A stretch of DNA of 64,000 nt from CAMCXE01 sp046347475 (GCA_046347475.1 JAXMGD010000009.1:19098-83097); one strand, 5' to 3'. Positions 26,701-36,518 are shown, numbered from the stretch's first letter. Program-made: numbers and translations. The notes: generated from the letters alone by a model not told the origin.

Positions 26701-28632
26701 TGGGATGCTTGGGTGAATGAAGTGGAGCCATTTGTGCCTGCTACGTTCCCCAATGGCGCCAGCGACAATCAATATCGTTTATTGGGCTTAACCAGCGCGA
26801 ACAAAGCGGATGCGCCTAATTTAGTCAATTTCATTCGCGGCCAAGAAGGTTTACCGGGTTATCGCAATCGCACAGTTGATTACGCGAATACAGGGCAAGC
26901 AAAACCCTGGTTATTAGGCGATATAGTTAATTCATCGCCAGTGAGTGTGGGCCGCCCCAATTCAAGCTACGATGTGTCATTTGGTGATGACACCTACTTA
27001 GAATATAAATTGAAATATGAAAAACGCCGTCAAGTGGTATATGTGGGAGCCAACGACGGTATGTTGCACGCATTTAATGCCGGATTTTACGACCCTAATA
27101 CGCTGACGTACAAATTATCTTCAGGTAAAGGGGAGGTAGAGCACCCCTTAGGCTCGGAATTGTGGGCCTATGTTCCTTATAATTTGTTGCCCCATTTGCA
27201 ATGGTTGGGCAAGGCGGATTATCCCCACGTTTATTATATGGATGGCCCGGTGAAAAGTTATGACGTGAATATTTTCACTCCCGATTCTACCCATCCTGGC
27301 GGCTGGGGCACCATTATTGTTGCCGGTATGCGTTTCGGTGGTGGCGATTTTACTCTTGACCCGAACAGTGACCCAGATGGAACAACCACCGATGACATTA
27401 CTATGCGTTCAGGTTACGTCATTATGGATGTGACCGACCCTGAGCAACCACCGGTATTAATTGGTGAGCTGGCCAATTACACCCTGGGTTTTGCCACTAC
27501 CGATTCAACAGTAATGAAAATGCGCGCACCGAATAGTGGTGATGGTTCTTATTCGTCACCGGCTATTAATCGCTGGTTTTTATTGCTCGGCTCCGGCCCC
27601 AGCGGCTATGACGCCACAACCAAATCTAAAGCATTAAACACGGCCGAGACCTCCGGTAATGCATCGATTGTGATTTATGATTTGCAGTCAAAATCTATCC
27701 ACACTTCCTTGTTCGGCGTGCAAACATCCGCCTTTGTCGGCGGAATAACCGCAGCGGATTGGAACCAAGATTATGTCGATGATGATTTTTATTTTGGTAC
27801 CGTCAGCGGCACGCCCGCAGCCCCTACCGGTAAATTATTCCGCGGTGTGCCTACTGTTTCTGGCTCGTCGGTGAGTTTTACCACCTCATTGGTGATGAAT
27901 ACCAATCAACCCATTAGTGCAGCGCCCACGACACTCACGGATCACCTCAACAACTTTTGGGTCTATTTTGGTACTGGCCGCTTTTATGTTGTGGATGATA
28001 ATAATTCCTCGTCTCAGCAAAGTTACTACGGTATTAAAGAGCCCAAAACCGCTGGCGTCATGAACAATTCAGCCTTAACTACCAGTAACTTAATTAATAC
28101 TACGGATATTCAAGTGTTTGCTGATGGCGCTATACGCTCTAAATCCACTGGTTCAAGCCCTGTTACTCTAAGCAATGGTGGCACTGCGGGCGCTTTTTAT
28201 GATGTGGTCGACGAAGTCAGTAAGGTTTCCGGCTGGTATTTTAATTTCAGCCGCGCCCGCTCGCGTAATACCAATAAATCTGTGGTGGCCGATCAGTCCT
28301 TGATTTTCAGTGAATATCAACCCAGCGGTTTAAAATGTCAGCCTGAGGGGCAGGGCTATTTAAATGCGCCCCATTTATTTGCCGGCATTCCCGGTTATTT
28401 TGCCCCTATAGGCAAGGATTCCAGTGTGCAATTTAATGGTAAGGATTTAGTTAATTTATCGGCGTCCCTCGGCCTAGGTGCGCCGTCGGCGCCGCAGATT
28501 CACCAAAACTCCAACGGTGTGCGCAACGCCGTTGTGCAAACATCCACCGGTCAAATTACCTGGCAAACCATTACCGCAGGTGCTGTGCAGGGTAAACGCG
28601 AAACCTGGCGGGAGATTCTGATCAACTGGTGA
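23725..28632 (+). CDS. pilY1: Type IV pilus tip adhesin / assembly factor PilY1
   Basis: About 1635 residues. It has a signal-like N-terminus (RHGVLAALWVIHTQAFG), a large variable Cys-rich region, and a C-terminal PilY1 beta-propeller (~1040-1500, with YVGANDGMLHAFNAGFYD). A Ca-binding loop of the DxDxDG type (DLDADGVVD) lies near residue 80, and a second (DRTGDGQIGWD) before the propeller. PilY1 proteins control pilus extension, adhesion and surface sensing. The ATG at 23725 with GAGG upstream is preferred over the GTG at 23713. There is no obvious von Willebrand A domain in the N-terminal half, unlike P. aeruginosa PilY1. No pilE or fimT follows, so the cluster is shorter than the Pseudomonas one. 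Confidence 0.93.
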   Translation: MARVLRRLRGALLNMRHGVLAALWVIHTQAFGLPVVSDYDAVPPLLAESAKPMVMLAVSKDHQLFYKAFTDFDDLDADGVVDTTYKNSFEYAGYFDSYKCYQYDNTLKYFVPMNVTADKYCSGANLWSGNFLNWATMSRVDEVRKVLYGGLRAIDTATNTVLERSYLANDAHSFAKYYEGDDLEKLTPFTLNPSCGAPPSSKAASNYPTYKACRLGRGITLCNTTRYSGVLLSQAVSTPPLVRAVKGNYSLWAANERMQCLFSGESTVGGGNGNDPDATGIFAASTNPDASAVATQRDGVKIGDYAVKVQVCVSESLKGQEDCKSYPSGNLKPVGILQQFGDDGSALFGLMTGTYKKNKSGGVLRKNVSAFSDELNVTTDGTFKAAPSTGGIVNSLNQLRLLNYNFNSGSEGTYNSSDNCNWGKNSFSNGECTNWGNPFAEIMLECYRYMAGKTPDSAFDADDTSYFSGLTRQTSWTNPQNATTACANLNVIGFNASTVSYDGDELGKVTDLATTKTAQQLTKTVGDGENITGKYLFVGENGGSGSTDNNQICTAKLVSDLGLVEGTCPDAPRLDGSYRLAGMAYQAHIADLRPDIVDKQSVSTYGVTLSPALPKVTVVNPSNNKVISILPACRNNSVSGNCAIVDFKIVSQSVTATEARGTFYVNWEDSEQGGDYDQDMSGVISYVLTTTSLTITSDVFGESTPNAMGFGFVVSGTTEDGFHALSGINSYVGYECTGSGCTGSQGAASKTFTLGSTSISGSLVSLLQQPLFYAAKWGGFRDSNASNTPDLVTEWDRKNNSTGATGADGIPDNYFFAIDPKQLKNNLTSILISILERTSSGTSAALVSNTGAGEGALFQALYNPRVTDASGATSVNWVGSLNAYFIDRWGNMRDDNAAPYGTLTADDSILDIYYDPYAKRTYFQRYQATSTGARGSPVGAADDILKLKPIWSANNNLASLTNLTTQRSYSDVASSGRYIFTGIDRTGDGQIGWDAWVNEVEPFVPATFPNGASDNQYRLLGLTSANKADAPNLVNFIRGQEGLPGYRNRTVDYANTGQAKPWLLGDIVNSSPVSVGRPNSSYDVSFGDDTYLEYKLKYEKRRQVVYVGANDGMLHAFNAGFYDPNTLTYKLSSGKGEVEHPLGSELWAYVPYNLLPHLQWLGKADYPHVYYMDGPVKSYDVNIFTPDSTHPGGWGTIIVAGMRFGGGDFTLDPNSDPDGTTTDDITMRSGYVIMDVTDPEQPPVLIGELANYTLGFATTDSTVMKMRAPNSGDGSYSSPAINRWFLLLGSGPSGYDATTKSKALNTAETSGNASIVIYDLQSKSIHTSLFGVQTSAFVGGITAADWNQDYVDDDFYFGTVSGTPAAPTGKLFRGVPTVSGSSVSFTTSLVMNTNQPISAAPTTLTDHLNNFWVYFGTGRFYVVDDNNSSSQQSYYGIKEPKTAGVMNNSALTTSNLINTTDIQVFADGAIRSKSTGSSPVTLSNGGTAGAFYDVVDEVSKVSGWYFNFSRARSRNTNKSVVADQSLIFSEYQPSGLKCQPEGQGYLNAPHLFAGIPGYFAPIGKDSSVQFNGKDLVNLSASLGLGAPSAPQIHQNSNGVRNAVVQTSTGQITWQTITAGAVQGKRETWREILINW

Positions 28633-28636
28633 TTTT

Positions 28637-28691
28637 TGTTGACCCGGCGACACAATAGATCAAGACGATTTAATTTGTCGCCGGGTGAATA
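28637..28691 (+). repeat. Repeat family D, short copy after pilY1
   Basis: Ends TTGACCCGGCGACA and TTTGTCGCCGGGTGAATAA form one long hairpin starting 5 bp after the pilY1 stop codon. It may double as the operon terminator. Confidence 0.7.
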
Positions 28692-28800
28692 ACACTGTTT
28701 TCTGCAACGTCTTTTTTATTGAACCAAGTCTTGTGCCGCAGATGGCTTTTCGGTGCATCTGCGGCGTTAGCCTGTTTTCGTGGCGATCATCAATTCCAGT

Positions 28801-28850
28801 TGGCCACAAGGCCACAAGGCCACAAGGCCACAATGCACAAGGCCATAAGG
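28801..28850 (+). repeat. 9-bp tandem repeat
   Basis: The unit AAGGCCACA is repeated about four times, then degrades (AAGGCCATAAGG). It lies in the 440-bp gap before cvpA. No gene is called there. Confidence 0.75.
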
Positions 28851-29074
28851 TCATAGGGATCAGGATGTCTTGCTGAGAAAGCCCCGGCCGTTGTGTTCCT
28901 TGTGGGCGCCCAAACCCCGGAGGAGACTTATGTTCAACCGGAGGCCAGCGGTGTTGAGGGTTCTTTTGAAGGACGTTGCTGTAGGACGGCGTTCGCCCCT
29001 GGTGTAAAGCGGTTCGCCTTTCGCTCCCCCTCTGGTAGAATCGCCCCCTTTCAACGAGGGGCAGCGGCGGGGCA

Positions 29075-29572
29075 ATGATTTGGGTTGATTGGGTAATTCT
29101 GGGTATCTTCGGTTTATCAAGCCTGATCGGCCTGGTGCGGGGCCTAGTTAAAGAAGCCATGTCCCTAGTGGTATGGGCGCTCGCCCTCTTCATCGCCACT
29201 CATTTTAAAGCCCAGGCGGCGGTGCTCTTAGAGCAGTACATCCAAACCCCATCACTGCGTGAGATGGCCGCGTTTGGTGGCCTGTTTGTAACCACTTTAT
29301 TTATCGGTGCCCTGGTGAATTTTGTACTTGGGCAGATTGTAAAAATGACTGGCCTTGGCGGCACGGATCGGGTGCTCGGCGCATTGTTTGGTGCCGGGCG
29401 CGGTTTTTTGGTGGTCATGGCGATTATTATTTTCTTACCTCCTTTAGTCCCCATTGATAAAGACAATTGGTGGCATCAGTCGCGGTTAATTCCCGAATTC
29501 CAAGCATTTGAAGACAGTGCCCGCACTATATTCAGTCAGATGGCTGAAGCCTATCACCGTCTTACGTCGTAA
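29075..29572 (+). CDS. cvpA: CvpA family membrane protein
   Basis: A protein of 165 residues with four hydrophobic segments. The pattern WVDWVILGIFGLSSLIGLVR, then FIGALVNFVLG and LGGTDRVLGALFGAGRG, is characteristic of CvpA. E. coli CvpA is needed for colicin V production and affects envelope homeostasis and bile resistance. The gene is followed 29 bp downstream by purF, the conserved cvpA-purF arrangement, which strongly supports the call. Confidence 0.93.
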   Translation: MIWVDWVILGIFGLSSLIGLVRGLVKEAMSLVVWALALFIATHFKAQAAVLLEQYIQTPSLREMAAFGGLFVTTLFIGALVNFVLGQIVKMTGLGGTDRVLGALFGAGRGFLVVMAIIIFLPPLVPIDKDNWWHQSRLIPEFQAFEDSARTIFSQMAEAYHRLTS

Positions 29573-29601
29573 TTTTCAGTTCGTTTTTTTGAGGTTATTT
29601 T

Positions 29602-31116
29602 ATGTGTGGCATAGTCGCAATGGTCGGCAAAAACAATGTTAATTTGGCATTGTACGACGCACTCACCATGTTGCAGCACCGCGGCCAAGATGCCGCCGGC
29701 ATCATGACCTGCCATAACGGACGCTTGGCCCAGCAAAAATCAGTGGGTCTGGTGCAGGATGTGTTTCACAGCCGTCACATGCAGCGCCTAGTGGGCAACA
29801 TGGGTATTGGCCATGTGCGCTACCCCACGGCGGGCAGCTCAGGCCCCGCGTTGGCCCAGCCGTTTTACGTAAATTCGCCTTACGGAATTGCGCTGGCCCA
29901 CAACGGTAATCTTACGAATACCGAACAATTGAGCAACGATTTATTTTTATCGGATTTACGTCACGTCAATACAGATTCTGACTCAGAGGTATTGCTCAAT
30001 GTATTTGCCCACGAATTACACGAGCTGGGCAAATTGCGCCCCACCTATGAAGATATTTTTAAAGCGGTCACTGGCGTTCACAAGCGTATTCGTGGCGGCT
30101 ATGCGGTGGTTTCGATGATCGCTAATTACGGCGTACTGGCCTTTCGCGACCCCAACGGTATTCGCCCACTGGTGTTTGGTAAACGCACCACAGATTTAGG
30201 CGATGAATATATGGTGGCCTCAGAGAGTGTGGCACTTGATGTTTTAGGCTTTAAATTGATTCGCGATGTGGCGCCGGGGGAGGCTATTTTTATTACCCCG
30301 CAGGGGGATTTATATACCCGTCAATGTGCGGATAACCCGCGTTTATCACCGTGTATATTTGAGCACGTGTATTTTGCTCGCCCTGATTCCATTATGGATG
30401 GCGTATCTGTATATAAAGCGCGTTTGCGTCAAGGGGAAAAACTGGCCGATAAAATTCTGCGCCTGCGCCCTAATCACGATATCGATGTGGTAATTCCCAT
30501 CCCCGACAGCTCCCGCGTAGCAGGACAGGCGTTGGCGCAAAAACTCGGCGTGAAATTTCGTGAAGGCCTGGTTAAAAACCGTTATATAGGCCGCACATTT
30601 ATTATGCCCGGCCAGCAGCAGCGCAAAAAATCCGTGCGGCAAAAACTCAACCCGATTGATTTAGAGTTTCGCGGTAAAAATGTTTTATTGGTGGATGACT
30701 CCATCGTGCGCGGCACTACCTGTCAGCAAATTATTCAAATGGCGCGAGATGCCGGTGCGGCCAAAGTTTATTTTGCCTCCGCAGCCCCAGCCGTTAAATT
30801 CCCCAATGTGTACGGCATTGATATGCCCAGCGCCAAAGAATTAATCGCCCATGATAAAAGCGAGGCCGAAGTGGCTGACGCCATTGGGGCAGACTGGCTT
30901 ATCTACCAAGATATTAATGATTTGATCGCCGCCTCCGCCGAGGGTAATGGCGCTATCCCTCGTTTTGATTGCTCTGTGTTTGATGGTGAATATATTACCG
31001 GTGACGTGAGCCAGGCTTATTTAAATAAATTGGCCGCTGATCGTAACGATGCAGCTAAATCCGGCCGCGATTTAGGCCAGGGCCAAAGCGCTATTGTGGG
31101 CATGGATAATTCCTAA
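29602..31116 (+). CDS. purF: Amidophosphoribosyltransferase
   Basis: A protein of 504 residues, the full family length. The N-terminal glutaminase domain begins MCGIVAMVG, with Cys2 as the nucleophile once Met1 is removed. HRGQDAAGI is at about 27-35. The C-terminal phosphoribosyltransferase domain has the PRPP-binding VLLVDDSIVRGTT. It makes 5-phosphoribosylamine from PRPP and glutamine, the first committed step of purine synthesis. It forms an operon with cvpA. GAGG lies upstream of the ATG. Feedback control by purine nucleotides is known for the family. Confidence 0.97.
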   Translation: MCGIVAMVGKNNVNLALYDALTMLQHRGQDAAGIMTCHNGRLAQQKSVGLVQDVFHSRHMQRLVGNMGIGHVRYPTAGSSGPALAQPFYVNSPYGIALAHNGNLTNTEQLSNDLFLSDLRHVNTDSDSEVLLNVFAHELHELGKLRPTYEDIFKAVTGVHKRIRGGYAVVSMIANYGVLAFRDPNGIRPLVFGKRTTDLGDEYMVASESVALDVLGFKLIRDVAPGEAIFITPQGDLYTRQCADNPRLSPCIFEHVYFARPDSIMDGVSVYKARLRQGEKLADKILRLRPNHDIDVVIPIPDSSRVAGQALAQKLGVKFREGLVKNRYIGRTFIMPGQQQRKKSVRQKLNPIDLEFRGKNVLLVDDSIVRGTTCQQIIQMARDAGAAKVYFASAAPAVKFPNVYGIDMPSAKELIAHDKSEAEVADAIGADWLIYQDINDLIAASAEGNGAIPRFDCSVFDGEYITGDVSQAYLNKLAADRNDAAKSGRDLGQGQSAIVGMDNS

Positions 31117-31119
31117 GGC

Positions 31120-31293
31120 TTATTAACCCGGCGACATTTAGTGCCGGGTTAATAACTGCGGCAGGGATGCCTTACCTGCGGCAAAAGCCGCCGCGAGCCC
31201 CGCTAAAACAAGCAGATCCGCGTATCTGCGCCAGTTTTAGCGGGGCGAAGACAAAATAGATCAGGACGATCTATTTTGTCGCCGGGTTAATAA
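31120..31293 (+). repeat. Repeat family D, full copy 2
   Basis: Outer ends TTATTAACCCGGCGACA and TGTCGCCGGGTTAATAA, with the same CCCCGCTAAAAC / GTTTTAGCGGGG and GATCAGGACGATC palindromes as at 15384. It starts 4 bp after the purF stop and may also terminate transcription. Confidence 0.88.
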
Positions 31294-31518
31294 GTTGACG
31301 GTGAAAGTGTTTGTTGCGTTGAACTGGATAGCGATTTTTGATGCGCCGGTCAAACTATCCTTCGACACGTTCAGGGTGGACGGGTTGGGACTCGTTTTAG
31401 AAAACACCGCTCATGGCACGCATACTGAGCCTGTGGATTTTATCTGCTCATATTCCGTTTATGGTGCGCCTGTCGAACCACCGTCAATAGGTGCATATAT
31501 CGCAATTTTTCGCCTTTT

Positions 31519-33771
31519 TTACACCATAAGATGCTCAACCGGCGGTACACCTTGCCCACCGCCCCGGTTTAACCAGGCTAGGCTATCCACGGCGGGCATG
31601 GGCATACCTAGGTAAAACCCCTGCGCCGCATCGCAGCCTAATTGTTTTAACTCCGCCCAAACCTCAGCGCTTTCGACACCTTCAGCCACTACATAAAGGC
31701 CTAAATTATGGGCAAGATTAATCGTGGAGTGGACGATAATTTGATCCTGTTTATCCTGCAACATGCCGCAAACAAAGGAATAATCAATTTTGAGCGTGCG
31801 CACAGGCAGCCGCTTTAAATAGGCTAAGGAAGAATAACCCGTACCAAAATCATCAATAGACAGAGTAATGCCTAAATCAGCCAGTTGCTCTAATACATCC
31901 AGCGCTCGCTCTGGGTCGTGCATGATCATGCTTTCGGTGATTTCCAATTCCAATGCGTCGGCGGGTAAGTTGTACAGCACCAACATTTTGCGCAAATCAC
32001 CCACAATGCGCTCATCCATTAAATTGCGCACAGAAAGATTCACCGCAACTCCCAAGGGATAACCCATGCGGCGCCAGGCTTGGCATTGGCTGATACTGTT
32101 TTCCAGCACCCAGCGGGTTAAGGGATAAATAAGGGAGGACATTTCGGCCAGGGGAATAAATTCCGACGGTGGAATTAACCCCAGTTCAGGATGCTGCCAG
32201 CGGACCAGGGCTTCAAAGGCATAAATTTGATTGTCTTTTAGATTAATTTTCGGCTGAAAATACAACACCAATTGCTGGGCTTGAATCGCTCGCCCCAGCG
32301 CACCCATTAATTCCAAACGCTGCTGCGAATGAGGATCTATATCGCCATCGTATAAGGCCACACCTTTGTAATGGCTTTTGGCGTAATACATGGCCACATC
32401 GGCAAAACGCATTAAGGTGCTTAAATCAGGTGCCTGTTGCGGGTAGAGGGAGACGCCGATACTGGCGCTAACGGCCAGGGCAATGCCGTCAATTTCTCCC
32501 ATGGATGCAATGGAGCGAAACACGGCGTTGGCAACAGACAGGGCCTCGTCTTTGTGTTCTACAATCGGTAAACAAATGGCAAATTCATCGCCACCTAAGC
32601 GGGCTATTTGTGCGTTGCTACCGGCAAATAACTGGCTTAAACGCTCGCCAATTTTACGCAATAAATGATCGCCAAAACTGTGGCCGAGGGTATCGTTAAT
32701 TTCTTTAAAACGGTCTAAGTCAATTAACAACAATGCCAAACTCTGCCCGCTGGGGACACTCACCATTTGTTGTTCAATAAAATGGTACAAGCAGGTGCGG
32801 TTGGGCAGTTGAGTGAGGCTGTCGTGGTTAGCAAGAAAATCAACCCGCGCCTGATAATGCCGATTGCTGGAAATATTATGGGAGGCGCCCCAAATACGAA
32901 TTAATTTATCATTTTCAACAATACCCGAGGCGTTGGTTTGCAGGTGCAAACTTTCGCTGTGCCGCGTGCGAAAAATTAACTCTTCTTGATTAAATGAATA
33001 GCCTTGTTCGATAAATAAACGCACCTTACTCAGCGTTGACTGAGATTCAGGCCGGAACAGGGTTAAGCCCAACATGGCTTGAGCAGAATCAAAGCCGTAC
33101 ATTTGCGCAAACCGCAAATTACACTCAGCTAAGCGGGCCTCTTTGGCGATTTGTTGGGCTTGCTCATCAACGCTTAAATGAATATCGACGGGGGTCAGTA
33201 ATTCGTAGCACCAAATGCCATCGTTGGAGTGGCTCATGTAGGCGCGATAACGCATTTCCCCTTCTTGCAGGGCTTTTTCTTTTAAGACGGCATCGGTGAT
33301 ATCGGTAAATACCGCCATCACGCCATTGACCTGGCCACCTAAATCGGTGGTGGCAATTTTGTCGATACTTAGCCAGTAGGTGACATCGCGCAGCACAATG
33401 GCCGATTTTGAACCCCAGGTATTGGTGCCTCGGCGCACGACCTGAACAATATCGTCCTGCTGTTTTTGCGCGTCCGGCCAGTGGCTAAATAATTCGCTGA
33501 GACGCGCGCCTATATGCAGCGATTCCAGCAACCATTGCTGCGCACTGAGATTGGCTAATTTTAAACAGCCTTGCGAATCAAAATACAATACCGCTTCACG
33601 CATGGTATTCAGCAGCAGCTGCAACTGATGGCTGCGCGCACGCCATTCATCGTCCGTGGCAGCCTCGTCCTGTTCGGCAACAATTTCCGCCAGTGATTTA
33701 GCGTTTTCCTTTAGCTGATCCCAATCATCAAATAAACTCGGTTGAACATTAACAAAACGGGGTTCGTGCAC
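31519..33771 (-). CDS. PAS-PAS-GGDEF-EAL c-di-GMP protein
   Basis: A protein of 750 residues. Two PAS domains (~45-165 and ~170-300) precede GGDEF (active site GGDEF at 393-397) and EAL (EALVRW with Glu520, DDFGTGYSSLAYLKRL, VAEGVES), all with consensus residues. Both catalytic halves look intact, so it may be bifunctional or regulated by the PAS inputs. It is cytoplasmic, with no membrane segment. It differs from the window's other GGDEF protein, whose EAL part is degenerate. No direct target is indicated by neighbours. Confidence 0.93.
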   Translation of the reverse strand: MHEPRFVNVQPSLFDDWDQLKENAKSLAEIVAEQDEAATDDEWRARSHQLQLLLNTMREAVLYFDSQGCLKLANLSAQQWLLESLHIGARLSELFSHWPDAQKQQDDIVQVVRRGTNTWGSKSAIVLRDVTYWLSIDKIATTDLGGQVNGVMAVFTDITDAVLKEKALQEGEMRYRAYMSHSNDGIWCYELLTPVDIHLSVDEQAQQIAKEARLAECNLRFAQMYGFDSAQAMLGLTLFRPESQSTLSKVRLFIEQGYSFNQEELIFRTRHSESLHLQTNASGIVENDKLIRIWGASHNISSNRHYQARVDFLANHDSLTQLPNRTCLYHFIEQQMVSVPSGQSLALLLIDLDRFKEINDTLGHSFGDHLLRKIGERLSQLFAGSNAQIARLGGDEFAICLPIVEHKDEALSVANAVFRSIASMGEIDGIALAVSASIGVSLYPQQAPDLSTLMRFADVAMYYAKSHYKGVALYDGDIDPHSQQRLELMGALGRAIQAQQLVLYFQPKINLKDNQIYAFEALVRWQHPELGLIPPSEFIPLAEMSSLIYPLTRWVLENSISQCQAWRRMGYPLGVAVNLSVRNLMDERIVGDLRKMLVLYNLPADALELEITESMIMHDPERALDVLEQLADLGITLSIDDFGTGYSSLAYLKRLPVRTLKIDYSFVCGMLQDKQDQIIVHSTINLAHNLGLYVVAEGVESAEVWAELKQLGCDAAQGFYLGMPMPAVDSLAWLNRGGGQGVPPVEHLMV

Positions 33772-34677
33772 AGGCAGATCTCTACATCAATAGTATTTTT
33801 ATCATTCGAGCTTAACTCCAGAGCTCGCCGACGCAGATAATCGTATTTTTAAAACCTCAGTTATCGTCAATTAAGTAGCAGCTATTAAGGGTTAAAAACG
33901 CTTTAGCACGCCAATACAACGTGCATCCTAAGCTCCTGCCTGCGCGATTTACACCCAGAAACAAGCGCCACTGATAGCCCCAGGCATTAACTTGCTGGCT
34001 CTTTAAAGGTATTTCGCTTAACTGCCTAATAGGTACACGCAAGTTAAAACGATTCGCCAGCGGCCTTAAAAACAAGGCCTAATATGAGAGCACGCTACAT
34101 CCACCTGAGGATTTGAGCCTTCCCGAGGAACACGAATATCCAGTGTAATTATCACTACCCACAAAGAGCGCTAAAAACGCCTTTGATGTGCCACTGAGAA
34201 TAAAAAACAGTAAATTTCTCAGTAAGTTAGCGGCTCCCAAGCGGGCCGCCGTGTTTCATTATAGTCACATATATTACTGCGCAAGTATTAGGCGAAAATA
34301 TTGGCAGGCATAGCCACATGACAAAACAAACCGCTTTAAGCGTCACAGGCTTATTTTATATTCCAAATAGCTGTAAACCCTGGGATGGGTATTTAGCTGG
34401 CACTGCGGATAGCGCGCTCAATGCTCGCCAAAAGAGCAAGCATCATGGCCCTGTTTAAAATGCCCGGTAGAGCGCCCTTAAAATAGGCTCGCAATTGCTT
34501 ATGAAAAAACGCTCGGCAATTGGCCCTAATGAATGCCCCGGACTCATGTGAGGTCACCCCTTTTCCAGGCTAAAAATGCGGTTTTTTATCTGTATGGCGA
34601 GCCGTTTTATTGCATTTATATCGCTTGGCTCAAAGCGCTTCGCAGCCGTTTGCAGGGCAATACACCCTAAGAATGCG

Positions 34678-34781
34678 CTGATTAATTCTAGGTTTTGCTT
34701 GTTTCAAACGCGCCCTACCCACCCCGCGCTGGCTCCATCCACACGCCAGTTTGGAAACCAGGCACAAGCTGGAATTATTCA
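34678..34781 (+). repeat. Repeat family C, copy 2
   Basis: Ends CTGATTAATTCTAGGTTTTG and ACAAGCTGGAATTATTCA. The centre differs from the other copies. Confidence 0.65.
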
Positions 34782-34970
34782 CCCAGGGGCGTTTAGTGCC
34801 GGGTTAATAAAAACGCGAACGATCCCCCGCCCCTGCCGTGCAAGAGTCGCAGTTTTTTCAATTTATTAAATGGTCATATGAAAAAACCATTAAATACACG
34901 TAAGCTAGCGAGCGATTACACGCAACGGTTTTTTGCCACAGGTTTAGTCAGCACCTATGAACACAAACCT

Positions 34971-35103
34971 ACGAGCGGTACGAAAGCCATGAATACACAT
35001 CATTTCAGACCGGCAAAAAGAGGAATCTTTTTGACGAGCCTATAGGGATGTATTCACGGCGTGTCTGAAATGATGGGTATTCAGTGCTGGTGCCCAGGTA
35101 TTA
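34971..35103 (+). repeat. Repeat family B, copy 3
   Basis: Ends carry CATGAATACACATCATTTCA and TGTCTGAAATGATGGGTATT, closing with GCTGGTGCCCAGGTATTA. Confidence 0.8.
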
Positions 35104-35401
35104 AGCCGATCTAGCCTGCGACGGCGGAAGAAAAACACCGAATATTTATGTGTTATTTGACCATAAGCTAGAGGAGATCGAGTTACCCAACGAATGCGCT
35201 CAATCGTTAAAAGCACCACTGGGTAATTCTCAGCGGTGCCATGTGCATAAGTTTTGACAAATTTTTACAACGGTCGCGAGCATGAAGCCTGCGCCTGAGT
35301 TAAGGAAGTGACTCGGGTTTTTTGAATACGGCAAAACATGGAATTAATCGGCACATTAATAAAATAAATAAAAACTCACTCAACCTAAAAAGGTATCACC
35401 C

Positions 35402-36442
35402 ATGGCCCATAATCACCTTGCTTTAAAAGTGTTAACTGCCGCCGTAACCCTCGCATTAATAGGTTGTGGTGGCGAGCCCAACAGCTCCAGTAGCTCATCA
35501 TCTTCATCCAGTTCTAGCTCTTCTTCATCGTCGAGTTCGTCATCCTCCAGTTCGTCATCAAGCTCCTCATCCAGCAGCTCATCCTCAAGTTCAAGCTCAA
35601 GCTCAAGCTCATCTAGCGGTACCCCGGTGGTACGCTGCGAAAACCCCAGCAGCCACCCAGCACCCACCCGCGTGAGTTTTACCAATCGCGGTGCGGCGCT
35701 GTCAGGTGCTTATGGGGCGGTGGTGGAGCGCGAGTCCGGCCTGCCGCGCCACACGGTATACCGCCCGGCCACATTACCGACCGGCAATGCCTCCATTCCG
35801 ATTGTCTCCTGGGGTAATGGCGGCTGCTCGGCCAATGGCACCAGCCATGCGGAGTTCCTAGCGGAAATCGCCTCCCACGGTTATATCGTCATTGCCAACG
35901 GCGCCCCCAACGGCAGCGGTAGCGACCCGGACAACGGCTCCACCCATCTGGCCGCTATTGATTGGGCCACGGATGAAAGTACCGACCCCTGCAGCCAGTA
36001 TTACAACCGCATCAACGCTAAAAAGGTCGCCGTGATGGGGTATTCCTGCGGTGGCTTGATGGCCTTAAATGCCTCTGCCGACCCGCGCCTATCCACGGTA
36101 GTGGCCATGAACAGCGGGCTGTTTAGCGCAACCCCCAGTGTTTACAACGGCATGCACACCCCGGTGGCTTATTTCAACGGCGGCACCTCGGATATCGCCT
36201 ATGAAAATGGCAAACGGGATTACCAAAACATCAACCGAGTGCCCGTCTACTTCGCCAATTTACCCGTCGGCCATGGCGGTACCTATAACGATGACAACGG
36301 CGGAGAATTTGCCAAGGTAGGTGTGGCGTGGTTGAACTGGCATTTAAAAGGCGACCAGGGCACCACCGGTAAAGGCATGTTCCTCGGCACCAACTGCGGC
36401 ATCTGCCGAAGCAACTGGGTGATTGAATCGAAGAACTTTTAA
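35402..36442 (+). CDS. Poly-serine-linked lipoprotein with alpha/beta-hydrolase domain (esterase-like)
   Basis: A protein of 346 residues. A lipoprotein signal (LALIGC, lipidated Cys at ~22) is followed by an uninterrupted serine tract of about 45 residues, then the hydrolase domain (~75-346). The nucleophile elbow is GYSCGG with Ser215, and the likely triad partners are Asp264 (GTSDIAY) and His291 (VGHGG). The fold resembles the cutinase/PET-hydrolase-like and chlorophyllase-type hydrolases. The poly-Ser spacer suggests an outer-membrane-tethered enzyme that reaches the substrate. Position just upstream of a GH3 xylosidase suggests a role in removing ester groups from plant wall polymers; this is inference. 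A rho-independent terminator follows. Confidence 0.8.
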   Translation: MAHNHLALKVLTAAVTLALIGCGGEPNSSSSSSSSSSSSSSSSSSSSSSSSSSSSSSSSSSSSSSSSSSSSSGTPVVRCENPSSHPAPTRVSFTNRGAALSGAYGAVVERESGLPRHTVYRPATLPTGNASIPIVSWGNGGCSANGTSHAEFLAEIASHGYIVIANGAPNGSGSDPDNGSTHLAAIDWATDESTDPCSQYYNRINAKKVAVMGYSCGGLMALNASADPRLSTVVAMNSGLFSATPSVYNGMHTPVAYFNGGTSDIAYENGKRDYQNINRVPVYFANLPVGHGGTYNDDNGGEFAKVGVAWLNWHLKGDQGTTGKGMFLGTNCGICRSNWVIESKNF

Positions 36443-36518
36443 TGCGTTAATCATTGGGCTTGTTACGTTACCTGGCGCGATTCGGTGCCGGGTTAATTAA
36501 GATCGCCTGAATGAATAC

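Larger units (their letters stand above)
33772..35401. other. 1.6 kb gene-poor region with repeats B, C, D
   Basis: Repeat C (34678-34781), a repeat D scrap (TTTAGTGCCGGGTTAATAA near 34793) and repeat B (34971-35103) occur here. Just upstream of the lipoprotein gene is a half-copy of C (35290-35350). Short frames at 33857-34075 and 34576-34869 look non-coding. The promoter of the esterase gene is expected within the last 50 AT-rich bases. Confidence 0.55.

Noticed and set aside
28660..29199. 179-residue minus-strand frame opposite cvpA
   Set aside because: It reads through a 9-bp tandem repeat (LWPCALWPCG) and the antisense of cvpA. No start signal or family.
33857..34869. Two short frames in the gap before the lipoprotein gene
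   Set aside because: Composition is not protein-like, they have no ribosome-binding site, and the second overlaps repeat C.
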